Source: Kluyvera genomosp. 3
GTDB taxonomy: Bacteria > Pseudomonadota > Gammaproteobacteria > Enterobacterales > Enterobacteriaceae
Length of the DNA: 64,000 nt
Direction of reading: 5' to 3'
Assembly: GCA_002211745.1 (NCBI GenBank)
Contig: CP022114.1
Coordinates: 4,310,645 to 4,374,644 of the forward strand
This document shows, piece after piece, positions 24,022-35,913 of the stretch; position 1 is the first letter of the stretch; the number at the start of each line of letters is the position of its first letter. Under the pieces are notes generated by a model. That model searched no databases, was not told the DNA's origin, and saw only the letters and a list, made by a program, of their open reading frames with translations. Both the position numbers and the translations under genes were made by a program.

Positions 24022-24836
24022 CTAACCGGGCGGCGATGCGCGCCGAAGATGCTGCGTAAGCGGCAGAATAGCGGTCATGGCCAGTTCCAGCTCGATGCCC
24101 GGCCCAAACCACAATCGCCCCAGCGTACAAAGCTGGCGAAAGCCATCACCATCGGGTAAAAAATCCCGCCACTGCGCCTCACTACCGGCCTGTAAATGCA
24201 CGCGCAGCAGCGCCTGCTGATTCCACGCCCGACGCCCTACGGCGCAATCGCGCCCAGATGGCAGCCCATTTTTCCCTGTGCCGATGGCGGCAGTGCCTGC
24301 CAACGACCAACAAATTCCTCGATCCCGACCGTCACATCCAACGCTGCGGCAACCAGCGCGACAAACCCGGCGGGTGAGCGGCGACGGTCAGCCAGCAGCC
24401 CGCTCTGCGCCAGCAGCGTCGAAAGCGTTGGCGATGAGGCCGCGGCGGCAAAACCGCATAGCGCCCGCAGCACCTTATCGCCCTCGCGTTGCTCTTGCCG
24501 CGCATAGGGTGTCGCCAGCCGCCAGAGGCTCAGGCTGCGGTAGTGATGCTGGATAAAACGCCGTTGAAAGAGATGAAGAAAATCCTGCGGCGCATCGTTT
24601 TTATCCTGCGCCGCCTGCTGAAACCACTCCAGCCACGCATAGGGCAGCACGCCGTCCGCACCACCCAGCCCCAGGCTTCTGACCTGCACTCGCCCGTCCT
24701 TCAAAGGGATCAGCTCCGAGGGGGCAAAAGCCATACTGAGATCGCCCAGCAGATCCGCCGACTGTCCTGCCAACTGCTTCAAACGCACGTACTGCTCCAG
24801 CGAAAAACGCCAGGGTTCACGCGCCAGCAGCGACAT
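24022..24836 (-). CDS. tssG: T6SS baseplate protein TssG, frameshifted
   Basis: A baseplate wedge component of about 270 residues. The ATG at 24836 forms a TGATG overlap with the tssF stop, which I prefer to an in-frame ATG 36 bases further up. It begins MSLLAREPWRFSLEQYVRLK and contains FLHLFQRRFIQHHYRSLSLW, typical of the family. One base is lost at about 24240, after GCHLGAIAP; the other frame then gives the characteristic GRRAWNQQALLRVHL and ends RRASPPG. TssG works with TssE, TssF and TssK in the baseplate. Confidence 0.88.
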
Positions 24837-26556
24837 CACGCTATCAGCGTCGGACGCTCGTTCTCTGTCCATAGCGGCAGCTCCTCGCCCTCATCCTGTA
24901 ACACCGTTTGCACAAAGCAATTTGCGGTGGCGTTCTGCGCCAGAAAACGGGCGATAACACCGGCAAACAGCAGCCGACTGCTGGCGGTAAACGCTGTCGC
25001 CTCAAGCGTTAAGCTCACCCGCAGACCATTACGCCAGCCGCGCCACGCCTCCCTTCCCCGGTGTTCACTCACCCGCTGGCAGGTCAAACGGCTGATACCG
25101 TTGATTTGCTGCCAAAGCGCGGCAGGAGCCCCGCGGGAGCGTACAGCGCCAGCTTTTCCTGCAACGACGCCTGCGCCTCTTCCCCCTCAATCAACGACAG
25201 ATGATTCAGCGCCAGCGAGGAGACCAGCCGCCAGCGACTATCACCATGGCGCACGGGCGCGGACGGCTCGCCGGGCGTTTCCAGGAGCTGTACCTGCGCA
25301 ACCGGGCCGGGAAACTCGAAGGCCAATGGCGTACCAGCACGCAGCGTCGCGGCACGCGGCCCGTTGCTGCACCACAGTTTGGCCGTCAGGCTGGCATCCG
25401 GGGCAGGCTCGGCGGGTGAAAACGCACTATCGACCAGCGTGAGCCACAGCCGATCGCCATAGTGGCGGTGCCGTCGCGCATGCCAGAACCAGCGTGCGCC
25501 GTTGTGCCCGCGCGCGGCGTAATAAGCAGGAACGCGCCAGGCGCGCTCGTGCTCGCTCATCCACAGTTCACGCAGTTGATAAATCTGCATCTGACTATCG
25601 TGATGATCCGCCACCAGCAGCTGTTCGCTGCGCGCGGGCGATGGGATAAGCGGCTCGGAAGTCCGTGAGAAAAGGTTCACCACTGGCGCACAGCCCAGGC
25701 GGATATCCCCGGGCTTCAGCGACAACGCGCTTCGTGGTGCGCGTCTAAATGCCAGGGTGAAAGTTAAAACATCGCTATCGCCTCCCGGCGGCAGCGGAAT
25801 ATCGAAGTACATCAGCGCCTGTGGACAATGCATCCAGGCGCTTAGCGCCTGCCCGCTGGCAACTTCACCTGGACCAATAGGAAACAGGCGCTCCGCATTC
25901 ATCAGGCCAATCGGCCGTGGGCGTTGCGGCCCCAGCGTATGGGCATAGAGTAAGTCAAACAGCGCGGCATTTACTTGAGGTGCGCCAGCCAGGTGAATAC
26001 GCAACATCTGAAGTTTCAATGAAGAAAATCGGTGCGGTGCCATGCAGCGTAGCCGCATTCGTAATCCGCATCGCGCCTCCACCAACCCGCTGCTCTGCTG
26101 AGCGGCGGCGGCCTCTTCCCACTCCACGTCTTCCAGCACCACCGGCCATAACGTCTGTTCAAGCGCAGTGCGCCACCAGACGGTATGCCCATCTTGTGTT
26201 AACGCATAGAGCGGCGTTCCCGCAGGCAGACAATAGCCCGCACTAAGATCGCCCGCCAATGGGTCAGGGGTAAAACAGGCCGTGGAACAGGCCGGAAAAG
26301 GTCGCATCAGGTGCGGCGCCAGCAGCTCCAGCAGGGCATCGCTCAGCTCTCCATACCCCTCGTCGAGCCGATGATGAAGGCGTGCGCTTTGCAGCGCAAA
26401 TCCCTCCAGCAGCCGTTCGACGTGCGGGTCTGGACAATCAAACTCGCTCAGACGTAGCTTAGACGCCACCTGAGGATGCTGGCGCGCAAAGTCGCCGCTG
26501 GCGGCACGCAACCAGCTCAACTCCCGCAGGTAATCATCCAGTAATCGATCGTCCAT
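24836..26556 (-). CDS. tssF: T6SS baseplate protein TssF, frameshifted
   Basis: The largest baseplate wedge protein, about 573 residues. The N-terminus MDDRLLDDYLRELSWLRAAS and the following FARQHPQVASKLRL, PDPHVERLLEGFALQSAR are the family signature. One G is missing at about 25130 (GCGGGGCTCC); adding it yields GAPAALWQQINGISRL and the natural C-terminus ENERPTLIA. It overlaps tssE by 23 bases and tssG by one base, indicating tight co-translation. Confidence 0.92.
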
Positions 26557-26939
26557 TGATCTCTCCCGGTAAAGGTGACTGCCAGCGACCCTGCTGCCAG
26601 TTGATATTCATCGTCAGCGGGTCATTGTCACCGCATAACGTCATCGTCAGGCAGAGCGTCAGCCGCTGTTGGCAAACTCCCACCGTTTCCACGGTTAGCG
26701 CCTTAATGCGGGGATCGTGGTGCAGCAAGCCATCGCGTAACTGCCGACAAAACTGCTGCACCGCGCGTTCATCCCCAACATAAACCTCACGCCATTCCGG
26801 CACGCCCTTGTCTTCGATCACCGCTTCGCAGGAAGGGCGCGTATTGAAGAAACGGGCCAGCTCACGCTTCACCGACTCGCGAGGGAGATGACCTCCCCAT
26901 CAGCCGGTCAAACAGCGCCACCGGAATGGGCATGTTCAT
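26534..26939 (-). CDS. tssE: T6SS baseplate protein TssE, frameshifted
   Basis: A gp25-like baseplate protein of about 134 residues. It begins MNMPIPVALFDRLMG at 26939, three bases after the hcp stop (an ATG at 26942 is also possible). One C is missing at about 26893, after GRSSP. The main frame then gives RELARFFNTRPS and the family-typical DPRIKALTVETVG, LTLCLTMTLCGDN. It links the sheath to the TssF/G wedges. Confidence 0.88.
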
Positions 26940-26941
26940 CA

Positions 26942-27427
26942 TTATTTTTCCATGACGTTTTGCGCCAAATCCCACACCGAGGAGGCATTACCCTCTTTTT
27001 CGCCACCCAGTTTCTGCGCGGTGATCTCCCATTTAATTTTGGTGAAATTAAGCGACAACGTTTCAACCGGTTTACCACCAGAACCGCCGCTTACGCTCAG
27101 ATGGGAAATAATCGCGTTTGTGAAGGTGTAGACGATAAACGGCAGCATATTTCCGTTGTCATTGCGACAGAGCGTGAGCACCGCAGTGGGAATGACCCGG
27201 CCGCTACAGCAATATTCATTCAGCGTCGGCGTCGACAGATCGACAAACTTGGTCATCGACATCTCCCCTACGTGCGCACGCCCGGAGGTACGTTCGGTGT
27301 TACTCACATCATTGGTCACCTGCATCGCCACGTTGTGGCTGTAAGACATGATCTCAATCTGCTTCTCAAAGCCTTTCACCTGGCTTTCACCGTCGATTTT
27401 GTCGAGCTTTAAAAAAATGGCATCCAT
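26942..27427 (-). CDS. hcp: T6SS tube protein Hcp/TssD
   Basis: An intact 161-residue tube protein. It begins MDAIFLKLDKIDGESQVKGF, the canonical Hcp start, and has the strand pattern VSNTERTSGRAHVGEMSMTK and SLNFTKIKWEI. It forms the hexameric rings inside the sheath and can carry small effectors. It lies between tssC and tssE, 11 bases from the former. Confidence 0.95.
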   Translation of the reverse strand: MDAIFLKLDKIDGESQVKGFEKQIEIMSYSHNVAMQVTNDVSNTERTSGRAHVGEMSMTKFVDLSTPTLNEYCCSGRVIPTAVLTLCRNDNGNMLPFIVYTFTNAIISHLSVSGGSGGKPVETLSLNFTKIKWEITAQKLGGEKEGNASSVWDLAQNVMEK

Positions 27428-27438
27428 AGTTTATTTCC

Positions 27439-28924
27439 TTACAAATCAGGCCGTCGCCGGGGTGGCAGCTCGGCGACCAGGCGAATGGAGGTCGTCAGCT
27501 CTTCAAGCTGGAAGTGTGGGCGCAGGAACACGACGGCGCGATAAACGCCCGGTTTTCCCGGCACTTCCTGCACATCGACCCGCGCTTCGCGCAGCGGATA
27601 GCGGGCTTTAATTTCCTGCGGCGCGCTGTCGCGCAGTAGAACGTAATCGGCAATCCAGTTATTGAGGTAGCTTGCCACTTCGTCGCTGCTCATAAAGCTG
27701 CCAATCTTGTCGCGCATCATGACCTTCAGGTAGTGGGCAAAGCGCGAGGCAGCAAGGACATACGGCAGCATGGCGGAGATACGCGCGTTGGCGTTGGCCT
27801 CCGGTGTGTTGTAGATTTTCGCCTGATTGGTGGTTTGCCCGCCGAAGAACGCCGCGCGATCGGTATTCTTTTTGTGGCACAGCGCGATAAACCCGAGGTC
27901 GTTCAGCTCTTTTTCCCGGCGGTCGGTAATGGCGATCTCAGTCGGGCAGCGCAGGCTAATATCCCGGACGGCGTGGAGAACGTATGCGCCGGCAGTCCTT
28001 CGACCAGGCCGCCGCCTCGACGCCACGAATAGCGGCGCACCAGCCATAAAGCGCGAAGGCTTCGGTGATCCGGCTTGCCAGTACCCAGGCGGCGTTGCCC
28101 CAAAGGTATTTGCTGGCATCCAGTCCATCGACATCCTCGACGAAATTAACCCCTTCCACTGGCAGCGTATCCGGGCCATACGGCAGGCGTTGCAATACAT
28201 GCGGCAGCACCAGCGACACGTAGCGAGAGTCGTCGCTTTCGCGGAACGAACGCCACTTAATCAGCTCGGTGCTTTCAAAAATCTTCGCCAAATCGCGAGG
28301 GATGTTCAGCTCGGCAAACGAGCCCATATCAAACAAGCGCGGGCTGGCGGCGGCGATAAACGGCGCGTGGGCCGCGGCGGCTACTTGAGAGATCTTCTCC
28401 AGCAATGCCACGTCCTGCGGATGGCGGCCAAACTCAAAATCGCCCACCAGCACGCTATACGGGTTACCGCCGAAGGTGCCGTATTCATCTTCATACAGCT
28501 TTTTAAACAGGGTGCTCTGATCGAATTCGACCGCTTTTTCCAGGTCGTCCTGCAACTCTTTGCGCGACACGTTAAGCAGCCGCAACTTCAGGCGAGTGCT
28601 GGTTTCGGTGTTCATCACAAACCGATGCAGGCCGCGCCAGGAAGCTTCCAGCTTCTGCATGTCGGGGTGGTGTAGCACTTCGTTAAGCTGATCGCTGATC
28701 AGCGCGTCAATCTGCGCAATGCGGTGGTTGATCATGGCGACGGTATCGGCTTCCACCGTCATCCCTTCATCCAGAATCTGCGTCGCCAGCTCTTCGAGCA
28801 TGTCGCGCGCGTAGGTCTGCTGAAGCTCATCACGCGCCATCCGACCTTCCTGAATAATGCGATCCAGCACGCTCAGCGTGACCGTTTGTGCGCCGCTTTC
28901 ACTGCGTTCCTGAACAGTATCCAT
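27439..28924 (-). CDS. tssC: T6SS large sheath protein TssC/VipB, frameshifted
   Basis: The large sheath subunit, about 495 residues. Family landmarks are LDRIIQEGRMARD near the start, LEASWRGLHRFV, the conserved DFEFGRHPQDVALL, and in the C-terminal part CHKKNTDRAAFFGGQTT, LPYVLAASRFAHYLKVMMRD and the ending PPRRRPDL. Two single-base losses at about 28017 and about 27962 disturb the stretch GGLVEGLPAHTFSTPSGD; with these restored the frame is continuous. TssC with TssB makes the contractile sheath recycled by ClpV. Confidence 0.95.
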
Positions 28925-28950
28925 TGTCCGTTTCCTTTTTCGGTTGCGCG

Positions 28951-29457
28951 TTATTCTGCGGAGGGCGCTTCGGCTACGGGCCGCAGCGCTTGTAGCTCAG
29001 CGTTATCGTTGACCACCTGCTGTAGCAGCGCATCCAGGTCGTCGTTACCGTCCAGCTTGGTAAGCAGATCGCGCAGGCGCTGACGTGCGGTAAACAAGCG
29101 CTGTAGTGGCTTAACCTGCTCGATGATTTCGAGCGGTGAGAAGTCGTCGAACTTATTGAAATTCAATTCAACGTTAAATTTGCTGCCGTCATTGGCAAGG
29201 CGGTTATCCACCTGCAGAGTGAGACGCGGGGCGATGGAGGCCAGCACTTCATCAAAGTTGTCACGGTCAATTTCAACAAAGCGGCGGTAGCGAAGCTTTT
29301 CCGGTGGCGATACGGGCTGGCCAGCAAGGTCGGCCATAATACCGACGATAAGCGGAAGTTCTTTTTTCTCAATTGCGCCACCAATTTCCACATCATAGGT
29401 AATTTGCACACGTGGAGGGCGAACGCGATCGAGTTTATGCTGAATACTTTCTGGCAT
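28951..29457 (-). CDS. tssB: T6SS small sheath protein TssB/VipA
   Basis: An intact 168-residue small sheath subunit. It starts MPESIQHKLDRVRPPRVQIT and contains the conserved strand ELPLIVGIMADLAG, the DRDNFDEVLASIAPRL block and the interface helix FDDFSPLEIIEQVKPL. It is the first gene of the minus-strand arm, 26 bases upstream of tssC. Confidence 0.95.
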   Translation of the reverse strand: MPESIQHKLDRVRPPRVQITYDVEIGGAIEKKELPLIVGIMADLAGQPVSPPEKLRYRRFVEIDRDNFDEVLASIAPRLTLQVDNRLANDGSKFNVELNFNKFDDFSPLEIIEQVKPLQRLFTARQRLRDLLTKLDGNDDLDALLQQVVNDNAELQALRPVAEAPSAE

Positions 29458-29829
29458 AATTAATCCTTTATTTGCAAGAGTATCCCTGATGCTTAATACT
29501 TAGCATCGTCCTTCATAAACATATTGGTGAGAAACCACGACTAATATAGAAAACACATGCAGAATTAAAATTCAATCTATTTATATGAATTTTCCGCGCG
29601 AAAACACTCACAAAAAATCAATGAATTACCTTTACGTAACCATATTAAAATCAACAAGATACACACCAATCATCACAACAAACATTAATAAAACTGAACG
29701 TAAATCCAAACTACATGATTATTAAGGAAAATCTCATTACACAATAAACTTTATAAAAGTGATATGCATCAAAAAACAAATCAACATCATTAATTACTCT
29801 CTCCTTTAGCTATAAAGGGATTTTATAGA
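29458..29829. other. AT-rich divergent promoter region of the T6SS
   Basis: 372 bases between tssB (leftward) and tssJ (rightward), strongly AT-rich against GC-rich flanks. Both arms must start here. Many AT-rich hexamers are present, so I cannot single out promoter boxes with confidence. The composition is what H-NS silencing of horizontally acquired clusters would act on; that is an inference. Confidence 0.5.
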
Positions 29830-30293
29830 ATGAAAGAGACGCGATTTGTTTGTCATATAATATTATTCGTTTTCCTCACACTAATGAGTGGCTGCTCATT
29901 ATGGCAATCGCGCGTGAATATCACCTCAGTGGTCATTGATGTCGCCCAGGATGCGAACGATAACGCCCGGTGGCCGTGGATATCGTGGCGATTAGCGACC
30001 CCATCCTGATCGCGCAAATTCAATCGCTATCGGCGGAGCAGTGGTTTAACGCTAAGCCACAGTTCCTGCGTGATGCACCGAACGCGCTGCATATCTGGTC
30101 GTTAGAGCTGGTTCCCGGCTCTCGCTTTGTCAGCGAAACCAACCCGCTCAAAGGTTTATCCGCCGACGCCATTTTGCTGTTCGCCCGCTATCGCAGCGAG
30201 GGCGAGCACCGACTGCGCCTCGATGAAACGACATCACTGCATCTTCTGCTGATGACCAACGACATTGCCCTCGCGCCTGAACAAGGAAGATAA
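29830..30293 (+). CDS. tssJ: T6SS outer-membrane lipoprotein TssJ, frameshifted
   Basis: A lipoprotein of about 154 residues. The signal peptide ends in a lipobox LMSGC with the lipidated Cys at about residue 22. The mature part begins SLWQSRVNITSVVIDV and has the TssJ beta-sandwich pattern, including the turn LVPGSRFVSETNPL. One base is lost at about 29971 (GCCCGGTGG); adding it gives VAVDIVAISDP. It anchors the TssL/TssM membrane complex to the outer membrane and is the first gene of the plus-strand arm. Confidence 0.82.
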
Positions 30294-30294
30294 C

Positions 30295-31628
30295 ATGAGC
30301 ACAATTCCGGCAACGGTATGCTGGTACGAAGGAATGGCCATGCTGCCGCAGCACTTTCAGTTGCAATCGCTGCACCACGACGTGCTGACCTCTACGCTGG
30401 TTAATGATGCGAATCCCTTTTACTGGGGCGTACGTCTGCTGCATCTTGATGAAGCGGCGTTGTGTGCGGGTACCCTGCGCCTGCTGCGTCTGGAGGCGAT
30501 CATGCCGGATGGCACGCCGGTGGCGTACGATATCAGCCAGGATCCACCGCTGGAATTTGACTGTACCACACTGCTGCCCGCCTCCCCGGCAGCGAACACC
30601 CGATATTTCTGGCGATACCGGCGGCTCAACGCGCCGGGCAGTGGCAACTGATGAACACCCGCTATCGCAGCGTCAACAGCGCCCGCTGCCAGATCTCACC
30701 AGCGGCGAATTCCCGAAAGCATCCCGCTGTGGCAGCCCGCGCCGCGTCTGGTCAGCCAATATGAGCGGGCGGATCTGGTGTGCCTGCCGCTGCTACAGGT
30801 GGAATATACCGAAGGCGGGTTTCGCCAGAACGAGTGGTTTCCTCCCTCACCGACCCTCAAAGACGGCGATTATCTTTCGCGACACACCCGTCGGGTATGC
30901 CGACAGGCGCGGGAAAAGCTGCTGTTTCTCGGACGTGAAATCGCGCTGGCCCAGCAGAATCAGCGCACCACCGACTGGCTCTGGCTCACCTTTTCGCTGC
31001 AAAGCATTCAGGGCACATTACCGCTGCTGGAGTGCTTAATGCACGGCGGCCACACGCACCCGGTCAGCCTGTATCGGGCGCTGTGCCTGTTCACCGGACA
31101 AACCGCGATTCTGACGCAGGACAAAGCATTACCGCTCCTACCGGCGTTTGACTACCAGAATATGTTGCCGGGCTTCAGCACGCTGTTTGCGCTGCTGGAG
31201 TCGCAGCTTGCCCATATTCATCGACGCCACCAGCGCATTAATTTCACCTTACAGAACAATCAGTTCTTTATTCCGCTCCCGGCGACGCTTCGGCCTGGCG
31301 ACACGCTGACCCTCGGCGTGATGATGCCCGCTAGCGCCACGCTGAGCGCTGAAGCCTGGCTGCGTCAGTGCCTCATTGCCAGCCAGCCGTTCCTCGCCAT
31401 CCTCAACCGCCAGCGAATGCACGGGATGGCTATCGCCCGCTGGCGGTGGACAAACGCGGCGACTGGGAAACCGACCCCGCTATCGCCCTGTTTACCCTAA
31501 CGTTGACCGCCCAGTGGTTTGAAGAGAGTGCTCCGCTGTTTATCGCCCCGCTGCATGAAATGGCAGACCAGCCGGAGCGCGTCATGCTCTATCGACAAGA
31601 GGAGCCGCGCGATGCCAGCGATGACTGA
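30295..31628 (+). CDS. tssK: T6SS baseplate connector TssK, frameshifted
   Basis: About 444 residues. It begins MSTIPATVCWYEGMAMLPQH, where the W-x-E-G-M-x-L-x-P-Q-H-F motif is the family hallmark, followed by WGVRLLHLDEAAL. The frame is broken at about 30615, about 30760 and about 31430. The segments join into GGFRQNEWFPPSPTL (middle), LPLLECLMHGGHTHPVSLYR and the C-terminal domain VDKRGDWETDPAIALFTL to DASDD. TssK links the baseplate to TssL/TssM. The start lies one base after the tssJ stop. Confidence 0.9.
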
Positions 31629-32361
31629 TATGCCCGCCAGCCGGCTGTTCGATGAGATTTTCAGCCGCTGGCTCATCCAGTTTGAACGCTGGAAAACCGC
31701 CACGCTGCCACCTGCCGAACTGCATCAGCAGGCATTCGATCTTAGCCACCAGGCGATGGCGGAATACAGCCGACGTTTAACCCGCGAGCTGGGCGCGCCG
31801 TTCCGCCTGCAAATTGATGCGGCGGTGTATGCGCTTGTCGCACTGATGGATGAGACCATACTTTGCTGCCGCGAGTGGCCAGCCTTATCGCTGTGGCAAG
31901 CCTGTCCGCTGGAGTACGATCTGTGGCAGACGCACAGTGCCGGTGACGAACTGCCGCTGCGCATTCAGACCCTGCTCACCGAGCGTAACCCGGCGATGCG
32001 CGACCTCGCCGCCCTCTATCTGCGCTGCCTGACGCTCGGGTTTGGCGTTAATCGCCAGAACTTCAGCGCCGACGGACATCGGGAGACCTGTCGTCTGCTC
32101 TGGCAGTTTGCCTTTCAGCATGAACCGCAGCCGTCGGAGATCCCGCAGCGCCTCGAAGAAGAGGTATTAGGCCAGCCGCTACAGCTGCCACCACGCCGCC
32201 GTCTGGCAGATAACTCACGACTGCATCTGACGGCTGTGGTGGTGCTTTTTGCGCTGCTGCTGCTAAGCCAACGGCTGTGGTTCAGCATTGAAGATGCCAT
32301 TGGTATCAACACCTTGCCGGATTTTCAGGTGATGCAGTACTGTCAGGGAGACGATAAATGA
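31612..32361 (+). CDS. tssL: T6SS inner-membrane protein TssL (DotU family)
   Basis: An intact protein of about 249 residues. The cytoplasmic helical domain contains YALVALMDETILCCREWPA, the DotU signature, and LGFGVNRQNFS. One C-terminal membrane segment follows (LHLTAVVVLFALLLLSQRLW). There is no peptidoglycan-binding extension. The start overlaps tssK; 31612 (MPAMTDM) or 31621 are both possible. It overlaps tssM through ATGA. Confidence 0.9.
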   Translation: MPAMTDMPASRLFDEIFSRWLIQFERWKTATLPPAELHQQAFDLSHQAMAEYSRRLTRELGAPFRLQIDAAVYALVALMDETILCCREWPALSLWQACPLEYDLWQTHSAGDELPLRIQTLLTERNPAMRDLAALYLRCLTLGFGVNRQNFSADGHRETCRLLWQFAFQHEPQPSEIPQRLEEEVLGQPLQLPPRRRLADNSRLHLTAVVVLFALLLLSQRLWFSIEDAIGINTLPDFQVMQYCQGDDK

Positions 32362-35300
32362 CCCAGACCGGGATCACCCTGCTTTTAGCGATCGTCATCC
32401 TGCTTATCATCATTCTGTGGGCCATCTGGTGGCAGTGGGAATATCGCAACAACGCGTTTATTCGCGCCCGCAAGGAGATCTACCGCGCCATCGGCGAGCA
32501 GGATCCTTATGACGTCACCCGCGTGCTGATGCTGGGCGATGAGGAGGATAACCGACTGCTGTGCCGTAGCTGGTCGCTCAGCGACGGCTCCGAATACTGG
32601 TTCGGACAATGGTGGTTCAACGAGCAGTGCAACATGCTGTGCGTACCACACGCGTTGCAGACCACCACCAAAAAGCAGTTGCTGCGGCAGAACGATTGGC
32701 AAAAGGCGCTGGCCGCCATCGTCAGAAGCCGCGCGCAGCGCCCACTGGACGCGCTGGTGATTACGCTACCGCTGGAAGCCCTGCGGGAAGGGCCAGAGCA
32801 CCCGACAACCGCCAACCTGCTGCGCAACTGCCAGCAGATCCAGCGCGTATGCGGGCTGAGCCTGCCGATCTATTTATTTATCAGCGGGATGGAGACCCAG
32901 GAAGGGATGATGGCGCTGTGGGAAAAACTCCCACAGACGCTTATCGGCAGCAGCATTCCAGTCGCCCGCGAGACGGTCTGGAAGCCCCAGTGGCTTGATG
33001 ACGCGCTGGATAACACCCGCGCGTCGCTGCGCCGGGCGATTACCGAACTTGGCGCACTGGAGGGGGAGACTCGCGGCGAACTGTTTCGTCTCCCTGAGTT
33101 TTTCCCGCAGCTTGCCGCGCCCCTGCATGACCTCTTTGATACGCTCCTCAGCAGCAACGCGCGCGACGAACCGCCGATGCTGCGCGGCATCTGGTTTGTC
33201 GCCCGCGGCAGCCGCGATGACAAAGCGACGATGCATTTTTGCCATAGCTTGCTCACCGGCAAAATCGCCGCCGAAAGTGGGCTTGCGCTGCCGGTGCGCC
33301 GCCTGTTGCGCCTGAACCTACGCCGCCACTTTATCACGCTGGCCTGCTACAGCGCCGTCTGCCTGCTGTGGCTGGTGCTAATGATCTGGTTCTGGCAGAC
33401 GCGGCACATCAACGCGCTGCTGCTACACGACCGCCTGCAAATTCTCGCCACCCAGACCGCCGCCAGCGACACCTCAGGCGAGCGCACCACTGCGATGTAC
33501 TGGCGTATCCTTAACGCCATCCCGGAGTGGCAGTTCCGCTCCCCGGTATGGCCCGGCTCTTACATCAGCCGCACCGACAATAAACTGCGTGACACCTTCC
33601 AGAATGCGACACTCGCCAGCCTGCTGGCCCCGGCCACCGACAGCATCTGCCTGCAAAGCGAAGCCACCGCCCGCGGCGAGAACTTCCGCGAACGCGATGA
33701 TATCCTGCCGGAAGAGCGCTATCACCAGCTGGAACAGCTGCTTGCCCGCACAAAACAGATGGAACAGCGCTACCTGCCGTTGCTGCAGTTGATTCAGGTG
33801 AAGCAGCCGACGGTGCAGACGCTGGCGACCCTCTCCTCAACCGTTTGGGGCGTCAGCGTGGATACCAACTCGTTGCCGTCGCAGCGCAATATCAACGAGC
33901 TGCTGGCGTCACTGAACCTGTCACGGCTCTCGCTGCCAGATGCCGCCACGCTGACCCAACGCAACAGCGAGATCTTCGCGCGCGAGACCCAACGCTGGCT
34001 AGAGCAGAACTACGATAATGCGGGGCTCGAGAGCGATATCGGGCAATTCGAACAGCTGCTGGCGCAGTTCAATAGCGGCAGCGATATCAACGTCGCGTTC
34101 GTCCGCACGCTGGTGCGCCAGGTAAACCGCCTGCAAACCAGTCTGACCCTGCTCAACAACCTGAGCGGCGATGCCGCGCACTCGCCGATCCGCCTGCCGC
34201 TCAACGAGCTGCTCTCTCAGGCACGCACCCTGCGGCTGATAGACAACAAAGTGATCCAGGATCTGCTGCGCCACGAAGCCCTGTTGCGCCAGCGTTTTCT
34301 GATGCAGGTGGAGGGTTCACAGCTGCACTTCTCCGCGCTGACCGAACAGTCGGCAGAGGGAGTATTCACCCTCTCGCCGGATATTCTCGCCCTGCAAAAA
34401 AGCCTGCGCGACCTGCTTAACCAGCCGTTCTGGCAGCGTAGCGTTGGGCACACATTGCCTGCGGTTTCCGGCTATCCGGGCAACCTCCAGCTACAGCAGG
34501 CCAACGCCCTGGTGGGCGGCTACCAGCGCTATATCCAGCAGCTACCGGACAACCTCTGGCAGCCTAAAATCGCCATGCTGGCACAGAATGCGCTCGCGCG
34601 GGCGATGCTGATCGCGCTCTATACCGACGCGCCGCCGACGGTGCAGGGTAATGCCATCACCCCGATATTGCCGACCCGGTTATCGATGCTTTCAGCCAGA
34701 TAAACCGTCCGCAGCTTGCCGCCGCGCTGCGCCAGCAGACGGCCACGCAGGTGATTGCGCGCATTCAGCGCGAAGGCAGCGTGCTGCTTCCTGCCGCTTC
34801 ACCGCCGGGCATCAGCTACGCCACGCCGGAACAGGCGCAGGCCAGCGCCGAGAAAGCGGCGGGCTGGGTCACTGCGCAGACCGAGCAGATCACCGCCGCC
34901 CTGACCCGCTATCAGCCGGAGATTAGCTGGCTTGATCGCCAGCGGCCCTGGCTGTCGGCGCAGGATAATGTGCTTGTCGCCCGCTGGAGCAGCTCGCTCA
35001 ATGCCCTACAACGCCTACAGCAGCAGGACCCAACCAGCCCGCCGGTGCAGATGACGACTCTGGCGGCCGCGCTGCCGGAGATGACCGCCGAGAACTGCCA
35101 GAGCGAACTGGCGCAGTATGTCTCCGCCGGGAACGACTTCTACAGTCAGTCGCTAACGGCGTTGGTTGGCAGCTCGCAGCAGAAGTGCCGCCAACTGCGT
35201 GAACAGGCAACTATCAGCGCCACCCAGCATATTTTTACGCTCTATAACGACTGGCTTGCCGGCACTTCCCGTTTACCACTCACCTTCAGGCCCGGATGCC

Positions 35301-35913
35301 GACCCGATCGCGTCAAAGAGCTGGTGACCCTACTGCGCCAACTACCGAAAGAGAGCCTCGGCACGCTGCCACCGCTGATCCAACAGCTTGCCGCCGCGCA
35401 GCCGCTGCTGGCGGCGCTGGTGTCGCCGGAGGGGTAACGGTTCGCGTATTGTGGCGCACCTCGCGGGATAAAGAGCACGGCGCCGAACAGATTGCCGACT
35501 GGCGACTCAGTGGCCCACTGCAGAGCAGCAGCTACCCCAGCGGCACGAAGCAGGATCTGCACTGGCGCAGCGGCGATAGCCTTAGCTTCAGCCTGCGCTG
35601 GGCAGCCAACTCACCATGGCGACCACTGCCGGGCCTCGCCCAGCCGGGGATGACCGTCAACGGCGATAGCGGACTCTGGCGCTGGCCAGGATCGTGGTCG
35701 CTACTGCGGATGATTGCCCAACAACGCGTGGGCGGCACACTGACGCAACCACTGCCGCTGCGCTTTACTCTGCCCATCGGCGATGGCCAGCAGCGCACCC
35801 AGGCCACCGTCAACCTGCAACTGGTACTGCTCGGCGGCGCCGACAACGCGCCGCTGCCATGGGTCAACCTCGCCGAACAAGCTCAGTCCGGAGAACATAA
35901 TGGAAAAAATTGA
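32358..35913 (+). CDS. tssM: T6SS inner-membrane protein TssM (IcmF family), frameshifted
   Basis: About 1185 residues. An N-terminal membrane segment (about residues 8-25) is followed by a cytoplasmic domain, a second segment (about 330-350, SAVCLLWLVLMIWFWQ) and a long periplasmic domain ending in the TssM C-terminal beta domain (PLPLRFTLPIGDG). The frame is lost at about 34662 (ACCCCGATATT) and about 35435 (GAGGGGTAA). The region where TssM proteins normally have a Walker A loop reads YDVTRVLMLGDEEDNRLL and has no G-x-x-x-x-G-K-S/T, so this TssM probably does not bind nucleotide. It makes the trans-envelope complex with TssJ and TssL. Confidence 0.92.
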
